DNA from: Acidimicrobiia bacterium
GTDB taxonomy: Bacteria > Actinomycetota > Acidimicrobiia > Acidimicrobiales > Ilumatobacteraceae
Length of the DNA stretch: 14,274 bases
NCBI GenBank assembly: GCA_013815505.1
Contig: JACDGA010000016.1
Span: 1-14,274, forward strand
Direction: 5' to 3'
Both the position numbers and the translations under genes were made by a program. Positions 7,329-12,772 of the stretch are shown in pieces; position 1 is the stretch's first letter, and each line of letters begins with the position of its first letter. Under the pieces are notes generated by a model. It did no database searches. It saw only the letters and a program-made list of their open reading frames with translations, and had not been told where the DNA came from.

Positions 7329-8321
7329 TCAGACGAGGTTTTCGCCGTCGAAGATCTTGCTGACGCTCGTGTCGTCGAACACGGCGGAGAGGGCTTCGGC
7401 GATGAGCGGGGCGACCGACAGCACCTGGATCTTCTGCAGCTGCTTCTCGGACGGCAATGGCAGCGTGTCGGTGAGCACGACGCGCTCGATGGGAGCGTTC
7501 TTCAGCCGGTCGATGGCGGGCCCCGACAGGACGGCGTGCGTCGCCATGGCCCACACCTCCGTCGCGCCGCGTTCGATGAGCAGCTCTGACGCGGTGGCGA
7601 TGGTGCTGCCCGTGTCGATCATGTCGTCGGTGAGCACGCACAGCCGCCCGGCGACGTCGCCGAGCACCTCGGACGCTTCGGCGATGTTGGTCGTGCCCTT
7701 CGGCCGGCGCTTGTAGATGAATGCGAGGTCGGCGCCGCAGTCCCCGAGGTGCTGCGCCATGCGCTGCGCGACCTTGATGCGACCGGCGTCTGGCGAGACG
7801 ATGACGGGGGCGTCGCACTCGCGGCGGAGGTAGTCCTCGAGCACGGGCATCGCGGTGAGGTGGTCGACCGGTCCCTCGAAGAACCCCTGGATCTGGCCGG
7901 AGTGGAGATCGATCGAGATCATCCGCTTCGCCCCCGCCGCCTTGAAGAGGTCGGCGATGAGGCGGGCCGTAATGGGCTCGCGTCCCTCCGCCTTGCGGTC
8001 CTGGCGGGCGTAGCCGTAGAACGGGCAGACCGCCGTGATGCGCTTCGCCGACGCCCGGTAGGCGGCGTCGATCATGATCAGCTGCTCCATGATCGAGTCG
8101 TTGATCGAGTGCGCATCGGTGCCGTAGTGGCTCTGGATGATGAACACGTCGCAGCCGCGCACGCTCTCGGTGAAGCGTGGCCGGAACTCGCCGTTGGCGA
8201 ACTGCACGATGTTGGCATCGCCGAGCTCGACGTCGAGGTTTGCGGCGACCTCTCGCGCAAGCTCGGGGTGCGTCGTCCCCGAGTACAGCGCGAGCCGTTT
8301 GGTGGTGACCTTCTCCATCAT
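7329..8321 (-). CDS. prs: Ribose-phosphate pyrophosphokinase (PRPP synthetase)
   Basis: This 330-residue class I enzyme makes 5-phosphoribosyl-1-pyrophosphate from ribose-5-phosphate and ATP, feeding purine, pyrimidine, NAD, histidine and tryptophan synthesis. Visible signatures are FANGEFRPRF near the N-terminus, the flexible-loop segment CPFYGYARQDRKAEGREPI, the metal-binding DLHSGQIQGFF and the ribose-phosphate loop VLTDDMIDTGSTIATA. Two adjacent ATG codons (8319-8321 and 8316-8318) could start it. GGAGG at 8326-8330 is 4 nt from the first and 7 nt from the second, so the second may be the functional start, one residue shorter. It follows the glmU stop by 10 nt. A glmU-prs pair is conserved in many Gram-positive bacteria. 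Confidence 0.97.
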   Translation of the reverse strand: MMEKVTTKRLALYSGTTHPELAREVAANLDVELGDANIVQFANGEFRPRFTESVRGCDVFIIQSHYGTDAHSINDSIMEQLIMIDAAYRASAKRITAVCPFYGYARQDRKAEGREPITARLIADLFKAAGAKRMISIDLHSGQIQGFFEGPVDHLTAMPVLEDYLRRECDAPVIVSPDAGRIKVAQRMAQHLGDCGADLAFIYKRRPKGTTNIAEASEVLGDVAGRLCVLTDDMIDTGSTIATASELLIERGATEVWAMATHAVLSGPAIDRLKNAPIERVVLTDTLPLPSEKQLQKIQVLSVAPLIAEALSAVFDDTSVSKIFDGENLV

Positions 8322-8325
8322 CGGT

Positions 8326-8330
8326 CCTCC
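8326..8330 (-). promoter_or_regulatory. Strong Shine-Dalgarno (GGAGG) of prs
   Basis: GGAGG lies in the 10-nt glmU-prs gap. It is the clearest ribosome binding site in the window, where most other genes rely on overlap coupling. Its spacing favours the second of two tandem ATG codons. Confidence 0.75.
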
Positions 8331-8331
8331 G

Positions 8332-9468
8332 TCAACTGCCGTCCGCCGGCGCGCCGCTCGCTGCCGTGTCGATGCCCGCAGTGTAGAACGCCCCGGTCAC
8401 CGAGCCATCGGCCACGTGCGTGCCCGGCTCGAGCGCCGCGAACGGCCCGACCGTGCACCCCGACCCGATCTCGGCCTCTCGTCCGACGGTGTTTGCGACC
8501 GTGGAGCTCACCCCGACGGCGCAGTCGGTGAGGCGCGTCTGGGGTCCGATGGTGCAATGGTCGCCGATCGTTGTCGTGCCCTCGAGGATCGTGCCCGGGT
8601 AGAGCGTGACGTCGCGCCCGAGTTGCACGTCGACGTCGACGAACGTCTGGCGCGGGTCGAGCATCGTCACGCCCTCGAGCAGCCAGCGTCGGTTCGTCCT
8701 CGCCCGCAGTTCGCGCTCGGCGAGCGCCAGCTGCCAGCGATCGTTGACGCCACGGGTCTCCGCGGCGTCGGCCTCGACGCCACCGACACGGTGGCCCATG
8801 CCGCTGAGCACGGCGATGACGTCGGTGAGGTAGTACTCCGACTGTGCGTTGTGCGGCGAGATCCGCCGCAGGGCCGGACTGAACAGGTCACGCCGGAAGG
8901 CGTAGACGCTCGTGTTGATCTCGGTCACCTGGCGCTCCTCGTCGTCTGTGTCCCGCTCTTCGACGATCGCTCGCACGGACGCGTCGGGGCCGCGGATCAC
9001 CCGGCCGTAACCAGTCGGGTCGGCGACGACGGCCGTCAGCACCGTCGCCGCATTGCGGCTTCGGACGTGCGTGGTGACGAGCTCGACGATCGTGGACGGC
9101 AGGAGCAGCGGCGCGTCACCTGGCAGCACGACGACTGTGGACTCGTCGTCGAGGTCGTCGCCGGGGATCCCCGTCAACCCGGCCAGAGCGGCGTCGCCGG
9201 TGCCACGTTGCTCGGCCTGCTCGGCGAACACGACGTTCGCCCACTCCGGCGACGACTCCTGCACTCGTTTGGTCACCCGCTCGGCGCTGTTGCCGACGAC
9301 GACGACGGTGCGTTCCGGCAGGACGTCGCAGAGCGCCCAGATCGCGTGCAGCACGATCGGTCGACCACACATCCGGTGCAGCGGCTTCGGGCGGTTCGAT
9401 CGCATGCGCGTGCCGTGGCCAGCAGCGAGGACGATGGCAAAGACGGTGCCGTGATCGGTGTCGCTCAT
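8332..9468 (-). CDS. glmU: GlmU-type N-acetylglucosamine-1-phosphate uridyltransferase, shortened acetyltransferase domain
   Basis: This 378-residue protein is clearly a GlmU homologue but about 80 residues shorter than usual (E. coli 456). The N-terminal uridyltransferase domain is intact: LAAGHGTRMRSNRPKPLH (14-31), EQRGTGDA (86-93), LPGDAPLL (115-122), PTGYGRVIRG (151-160), EINTSVYAF (183-191), SEYYLTDVI (210-218) and GVNDRWQLALAE (240-251). It should form UDP-GlcNAc for peptidoglycan. The left-handed beta-helix starts (about 285-345, TLYPGTILEG, IGPQT, IGSGCTVGPFA), but the chain ends soon after HVADGSVTGAFYTAG. The E. coli acetyltransferase residues K351, H363, Y366, N377 and K392 have no counterpart, and the R333 position (LRPG) is Glu (LEPG). 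prs follows at once, so no downstream fragment remains. Its ATG is 3 nt after tRNA-Gln and no other in-frame start precedes the nucleotide-binding loop. Confidence 0.9.
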   Translation of the reverse strand: MSDTDHGTVFAIVLAAGHGTRMRSNRPKPLHRMCGRPIVLHAIWALCDVLPERTVVVVGNSAERVTKRVQESSPEWANVVFAEQAEQRGTGDAALAGLTGIPGDDLDDESTVVVLPGDAPLLLPSTIVELVTTHVRSRNAATVLTAVVADPTGYGRVIRGPDASVRAIVEERDTDDEERQVTEINTSVYAFRRDLFSPALRRISPHNAQSEYYLTDVIAVLSGMGHRVGGVEADAAETRGVNDRWQLALAERELRARTNRRWLLEGVTMLDPRQTFVDVDVQLGRDVTLYPGTILEGTTTIGDHCTIGPQTRLTDCAVGVSSTVANTVGREAEIGSGCTVGPFAALEPGTHVADGSVTGAFYTAGIDTAASGAPADGS

Positions 9469-9471
9469 GAG

Positions 9472-9543
9472 CTCCGGGGAGAGGAATCGAACCCCTATTC
9501 ACGGGACCAAAACCCGTTGTCCTACCTATTGAACGACCCCGGA
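9472..9543 (-). tRNA. tRNA-Gln (anticodon UUG)
   Basis: The 72-nt minus-strand sequence folds into a full cloverleaf. The acceptor TCCGGGG pairs with CCCCGGA, with discriminator G. The D stem is GTTC/GGAC with an AATAGGTA loop. The anticodon stem is ACGGG/CCCGT with loop TTTTGGT (anticodon TTG at 9508-9510), and the T arm is AGGGG-TTCGATT-CCTCT. CCA is not encoded. The anticodon reads CAA and by wobble CAG, so this is tRNA-Gln. The glmU start codon lies 3 nt beyond the 3' end. The same tRNA is found next to glmU in mycobacteria, as I recall. Confidence 0.97.
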
Positions 9544-9557
9544 AACGCGTCGACGTC

Positions 9558-9563
9558 ACGGTA
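9558..9563 (-). promoter_or_regulatory. Candidate -10 element (TACCGT) for tRNA-Gln and possibly glmU
   Basis: TACCGT on the minus strand, 14 nt before the tRNA 5' end, fits TANNNT and would give a short 5' leader for RNase P to remove. No strong -35 is seen. If correct, it probably also drives glmU-prs by read-through. Confidence 0.35.
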
Positions 9564-9596
9564 GCGGCTCACCCGTGGAACGTCGCTGAACGCCGG

Positions 9597-9602
9597 TAGC
9601 GT
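9597..9602 (+). promoter_or_regulatory. Candidate -10 element (TAGCGT) for the bS22 gene
   Basis: TAGCGT lies 10 nt before the bS22 ATG, within GGTAGCGTG, the same nine bases that precede rplY. Initiation about 7 nt downstream would leave only a few bases of leader. No clear -35 is visible. The 69-bp interval 9544-9612 thus appears to be a divergent promoter region shared with tRNA-Gln. Confidence 0.35.
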
Positions 9603-9612
9603 GGCGAGCCTC

Positions 9613-9705
9613 ATGGGATCGCTGATCAAGAAGCGCCGCAAGCGCATGCGCAAGAAGAAGCACAAGAAGCTCCTTCGCCGCACGCGCCACCAGCGCCGCA
9701 AGTAG
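9613..9705 (+). CDS. Small ribosomal subunit protein bS22 (AURKAIP1/COX24-domain, 30 aa)
   Basis: The plus-strand ATG-to-TAG frame encodes 30 residues, 18 of them Lys or Arg, beginning MGSLIKKRRKRMRKKKHKKL and continuing LRRTRHQRRK. This closely matches the short, extremely basic protein first noticed as an extra small-subunit component in mycobacterial ribosomes (bS22) and classed as an AURKAIP1/COX24-domain protein. Its typical form is MGS(V/L)IKKRRKRM-KKKH-KLLR-TR-QRRK. Family members are about 30-33 residues, so it is complete. It probably sits in rRNA near the decoding region of the 30S subunit. It is the only plus-strand gene in the window, divergent from tRNA-Gln and convergent with ispE (19 bp between stops). 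Its size means it is easily missed by gene finders. Confidence 0.93.
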   Translation: MGSLIKKRRKRMRKKKHKKLLRRTRHQRRK

Positions 9706-9724
9706 TCACACTCGGCGCTCGCGG

Positions 9725-10453
9725 TCAGGTCGAGGTCTCGATCACCGTTGCGCCGTCGTTGCCGAGTTCGGCGAGCTGTCCCGAGTGGTGCCCGTCGAGC
9801 CACCAGGTGGCGCCGCTGCCGGCGAGCGTCGGGCGCGTCCCGGTGAGATCCGTGACCCAGTCGCGCCAGTAGGCGAGGCGAGGTTCGACTGCGATCGCCG
9901 CCGGTTCGAGGTCGTTGTGGCCGTCGGCCGTGCAACCGCCGAGCTGGTCCCACATGTCGTAGGCGGCCGTGGTCGACACGTGCAGCGGCGGGATCAGCAG
10001 GGTGAGCGTGCGCGGTTCCGGCGTCATCGGCTCGATCACGTCGCCGACACCGCGCACCCACGCTCGGCCCCCGACGACGCAGAACGGGACATCGGCGCCC
10101 AGCGTCACGGCGAGCGCAGGATCGGTGCATCCGGCCCACCGCAGGATCGCCGCGGCGTCGGCCGATCCACCGCCGAGGCCGCCGCCCGCCGGGATGTGCT
10201 TGGTGAGGTGGACGCCGGCAGTGCGACCGACCAGTCGCAGCGCCTTGGCGACGAGGTTCGAGCGACCGGTGGGGACGTGGGCCTTGAACGGGCCGTCGAT
10301 GGTGAATCCCGAGGCGGTGGGATCCACGATCAACGAGTCGGCGACGGCGAGCGACACCATCTCCGCCTCGATCAGGTGATAGTCGTCGCTGCGGACGCCG
10401 ACGATGCGCAACGACAACGTGAGCTTGGCCGGTGCCGTGAGGTACTCGGTCAT
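9725..10453 (-). CDS. ispE: IspE, 4-diphosphocytidyl-2-C-methyl-D-erythritol kinase
   Basis: This GHMP kinase phosphorylates CDP-methylerythritol in the non-mevalonate (MEP) isoprenoid pathway. The 242-residue protein keeps the expected landmarks: K10 in APAKLTLSLRI, H26 in DDYHLIEAEM, the ATP-binding glycine loop IPAGGGLGGGSADAA (87-101), the catalytic aspartate D121 in TLGADVPFC and a C-terminal AGSGATWW motif. It is short for the family (E. coli 283, mycobacterial about 306). Much of the loss lies between the glycine loop and D121, about 14 residues shorter than E. coli, and the C-terminus is trimmed. The ATG (10451-10453) overlaps the ksgA stop as ATGA, and ksgA-ispE is a classic pair. 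A longer in-frame extension to 10948 is a shadow of ksgA. Confidence 0.93.
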   Translation of the reverse strand: MTEYLTAPAKLTLSLRIVGVRSDDYHLIEAEMVSLAVADSLIVDPTASGFTIDGPFKAHVPTGRSNLVAKALRLVGRTAGVHLTKHIPAGGGLGGGSADAAAILRWAGCTDPALAVTLGADVPFCVVGGRAWVRGVGDVIEPMTPEPRTLTLLIPPLHVSTTAAYDMWDQLGGCTADGHNDLEPAAIAVEPRLAYWRDWVTDLTGTRPTLAGSGATWWLDGHHSGQLAELGNDGATVIETST

Positions 10454-11286
10454 GGCCGGGCACCAGCGCGACGGGCGGTGACGATCGAGGCCAGCCGGCA
10501 CCAGGCGTCCACGGCGACCTGCTCGGGTCGATCGCTGCCAGGGATGCCGGCGAGTGCGAGGTCGTCGTCGTGCACGATGCCCGACAGCGACCGGCGCAGC
10601 ATCTTGCGCCGTTGCCCGAAGGCGCTGCGCACCAGTGAGAACAGCACGCCGCGGTCGACATCGGGGCACGGAGGCGGGCGGCGAACGATGCGCACGAGTG
10701 ACGATTCGACGTTGGGGCGGGGCACGAACACCTCTCGCGTGACGTCGCCGGTGATCGTCGCCGACGCCCAGTAGGCGATCTTCACGCTGACAGCGCCGTA
10801 CGCACGTGACCCGGGTCCGGCCGCGAAGCGCTCGGCCACCTCGCGCTGCACCATCACGACCATCCGCTCCACCTCTGCGACATCGTCGAGGACGTCGCAC
10901 ACGAGTGGCGTGGCGACGTTGTAGGGCAGGTTGGCGACGAGCACGCACGGTTCGCCATCGGTGATCGCCGCCCAGTCGAGCGACATCGCGTCGGCCTCCA
11001 CGATCGAGACCCCCTCGCTCGCTGCGGCGACGTCACGCAATACGGGCGTCAGGTGGTGATCGACTTCGACCGCCGTCACCCGTGCGCCCGTCTCGGCGAG
11101 CGCCAGCGTGAGCGATCCGAGGCCGGCACCGATCTCGACGACGTGGTCGCCGGCGCCGACTGCCGCAAGGGCGGCGACGCGGCGCACCGTGCCGGCATCG
11201 GCGACGAAGTTCTGACCGAGGTCGCGCCGGGGATGGCGCCCGATCGTCGCGAGCAGTCGCGAGATCTCGGCGGGGGAGTGGGTCAA
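10450..11286 (-). CDS. ksgA: KsgA/RsmA, 16S rRNA adenine(1518/1519)-N6 dimethyltransferase
   Basis: This 278-residue SAM-dependent enzyme dimethylates the two adjacent adenines in the 3' hairpin of 16S rRNA during 30S maturation. Motifs in order are LGQNFVAD, the SAM-binding VEIGAGLGSLT, acidic VEVD, EADAMSLDW, the catalytic NLPYNVATPL, VQREVAERF, FVPRPNVESSLVRI and the C-terminal basic RRKMLRRSL. Length and motif spacing are normal. The start is a TTG (11284-11286) sharing TTGA with the stop of the upstream gene. The SPAEISRLL helix that begins actinobacterial KsgA follows immediately, which supports this start. It overlaps ispE at its other end, so the three genes are translationally linked. 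Confidence 0.96.
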   Translation of the reverse strand: MTHSPAEISRLLATIGRHPRRDLGQNFVADAGTVRRVAALAAVGAGDHVVEIGAGLGSLTLALAETGARVTAVEVDHHLTPVLRDVAAASEGVSIVEADAMSLDWAAITDGEPCVLVANLPYNVATPLVCDVLDDVAEVERMVVMVQREVAERFAAGPGSRAYGAVSVKIAYWASATITGDVTREVFVPRPNVESSLVRIVRRPPPCPDVDRGVLFSLVRSAFGQRRKMLRRSLSGIVHDDDLALAGIPGSDRPEQVAVDAWCRLASIVTARRAGARP

Positions 11287-11828
11287 GGACGGATCTCGAC
11301 GGGGACCGGCGCGTCGCTGGCGTTGGCGATCTCGAGGTACGTCGCCCTGTCGAGCACCACGGTGTCGGGGTCCGGATCGATGATGTCGTTACCGGCGACG
11401 AGCTCGCAGTCCGTCGACCGGTTGTTGTTGACATTGGTGACGGTGATCGCCGTGCCGATCTTTCCGGGACCGCCGACGCACAGCCCGGCACCGGTGAAGT
11501 TGCTGCTGAACGTCGCTCGGGCGCTGAAGACCTCGCCGTCGGGGGCCTGTGGGACCGCCGCGCTGACCAGCACCTCGGGTTCCTCGGTGCCGTCGCCCTC
11601 GAGGTAGATGCTCTCGTCGAGGCTGAGCGGATCGAGCGTCGCCGGCACGCTGCCCTCCGTCGGTCGATCGCCGGCGAGTGCCGTCGTCGCGACCGACTCC
11701 TCCGCCGGGACCGCGTCATCGCCCTCGTCGCGCTGGTTCAGCAACCACATCGCTGGGAGCGCGACGAGGGTGACGGCACAGGCGAAGGTGAGTCGCCGAC
11801 GGGCTCTGGGGTCGTTGTTCAGCGGCAT
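11283..11828 (-). CDS. Membrane-anchored/exported protein with a degenerate RlpA/3D-like (double-psi beta-barrel) domain
   Basis: This 181-residue protein starts with a basic cluster (RARRR, 8-12) and one hydrophobic segment (about 13-30, FACAVTLVALPAMWLL), a signal anchor or signal peptide. An acidic, Ala/Pro/Thr-rich linker follows (32-98). The C-terminal part (about 102-181) resembles the RlpA double-psi barrel: ARATFSSNFTGAGLC aligns with the ASWYGPGFHG strand, IGTAITVTNVNNNRSTDCEL with the GTRVRVTNL-NGRS segment, and TVVLDRATYLEIAN then VPVEIRP with the final Asp-Leu-Ser helix and strand. The usual NDRGPF active-site segment is absent, replaced by VAGNDIIDPDPD. C117 and C141 could pair. 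It occupies the slot held by the cell-wall enzyme gene rpfB in mycobacteria (tatD-X-ksgA). A cell-wall role is inference. It overlaps ksgA by TTGA. Confidence 0.7.
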   Translation of the reverse strand: MPLNNDPRARRRLTFACAVTLVALPAMWLLNQRDEGDDAVPAEESVATTALAGDRPTEGSVPATLDPLSLDESIYLEGDGTEEPEVLVSAAVPQAPDGEVFSARATFSSNFTGAGLCVGGPGKIGTAITVTNVNNNRSTDCELVAGNDIIDPDPDTVVLDRATYLEIANASDAPVPVEIRP

Positions 11829-11849
11829 GTTCCGTTCGGGTGGTCCGTC

Positions 11850-11855
11850 AGGATA
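11850..11855 (-). promoter_or_regulatory. Candidate -10 element (TATCCT) in the tatD-barrel protein gap
   Basis: TATCCT on the minus strand lies 21 nt before the ATG at 11828, within the 57-bp gap after tatD. It fits TANNNT but no -35 box is recognisable and there is no good Shine-Dalgarno. It could start a separate barrel protein-ksgA-ispE transcript. Confidence 0.28.
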
Positions 11856-11885
11856 ACGGCAGGCGTGACGTGCCCGGTGGCGGGG

Positions 11886-12770
11886 TCACGTGACGAGGCC
11901 CGCAAACGCGGCCAGGGTGGCCGCCCGCGACGTGGTGCGAACCTCGTCGACGGTGAGGCCGCGCAGCGACGCGATCGCCTCGCCGACGAGCGGCACCCAC
12001 GCCGGCGAGTTGGGCTTGCCCCTGTTGGGGGCGGGGGCGAGGAACGGGCTGTCGGTCTCGACAAGGAGTCGTTCGAGCGGGCACTCGCGTGCCGCCGCCT
12101 GCACGTCGGAGGCGCTCGGAAACGTCACGATGCCCGAGAACGACACGTACGCCGACCGCTCGACGCATTCCGACATCTCGTCGACGCCGCCCGTGAAGCA
12201 GTGAAAGATCGTGCGCGTCGGCACGCCCTCGCGGTCGAGGATCTCGAACGTCTCGTCCCACGCCTCACGGGTGTGGATGACGAGCGGGAGCGAGCGCTCG
12301 TGGGCGACTGCGATCTGCTCGGCGAACGCGGTGCGCTGCGCGTCGCGAGGGGAGTGGTCGTAGTGGAAGTCGAGCCCGCACTCTCCGACGGCCACGATCC
12401 CGGCCGTCGCGAACAGGTCGGCCACCGACTCGACGCCGTGGCGCGCTTCGTGCGGGTGCAGGCCGACCGTGGCGTGGACTGCGGAGTGCTCCTCTGCGAG
12501 CCTGATGCCGGCGAGCGAGCTCGCACGGTCGCACCCGACGCAGATCATCGTGTCGACACCGGCGTCGACCGCCGCAGCGATTGCCGCTGTCGCGCCGCCG
12601 GGGATCCGCTCCCCGTCGAGATGGCAGTGCGAATCAATCCACTGACCTGCGGGCTCGTCGTCCGCTGCGCTTTCTTCTCGCGCCGCGTGCTGCGCAGGCT
12701 GATCAAGGTCGCTGGCGCTTCCCTCGCCGCCGTGCCGGGCCTGATCGTCGTATCCGGGTGCGCCGTGCAC
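11886..12770 (-). CDS. tatD: TatD-family metal-dependent deoxyribonuclease
   Basis: This 294-residue TIM-barrel hydrolase is of the TatD family, which has metal-dependent nuclease activity and in E. coli 3'-5' exonuclease activity in DNA repair. The metal ligands are all visible: H48 and H50 in WIDSHCHLD, E130 in AVGECGLDFHYDHSP, H166 in IHTREAWDE, H190 in IFHCFTGG and D240 in LLVETDSPFLAP. The GTG start (12768-12770) is the only possible one before the first metal motif and has AAGG 7 nt upstream. It adds about 44 hydrophilic, Ala/Asp/Glu/Gln-rich residues that typical TatD proteins (about 260) lack. It starts 2 nt after the metG stop, and metG-tatD is a widely conserved pair. A much longer open frame reaching 14054 is a shadow of metG. 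Confidence 0.93.
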   Translation of the reverse strand: MHGAPGYDDQARHGGEGSASDLDQPAQHAAREESAADDEPAGQWIDSHCHLDGERIPGGATAAIAAAVDAGVDTMICVGCDRASSLAGIRLAEEHSAVHATVGLHPHEARHGVESVADLFATAGIVAVGECGLDFHYDHSPRDAQRTAFAEQIAVAHERSLPLVIHTREAWDETFEILDREGVPTRTIFHCFTGGVDEMSECVERSAYVSFSGIVTFPSASDVQAAARECPLERLLVETDSPFLAPAPNRGKPNSPAWVPLVGEAIASLRGLTVDEVRTTSRAATLAAFAGLVT

Positions 12771-12772
12771 AG

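Noticed and set aside
9472..9543. tRNA-Gln as an integration (att) site for a mobile element
   Set aside because: There is no integrase, no duplicated tRNA 3' end and no foreign-looking cargo nearby. The flanking genes are conserved core genes.
8137..9564. A 475-codon plus-strand frame opposite prs, glmU and tRNA-Gln
   Set aside because: It runs through the tRNA gene and two conserved genes on the other strand, and no domain is visible.
10454..10948. In-frame extension of IspE into ksgA
   Set aside because: It is a shadow frame. The ATGA overlap and the position of K10 in APAK fix the start at 10453.
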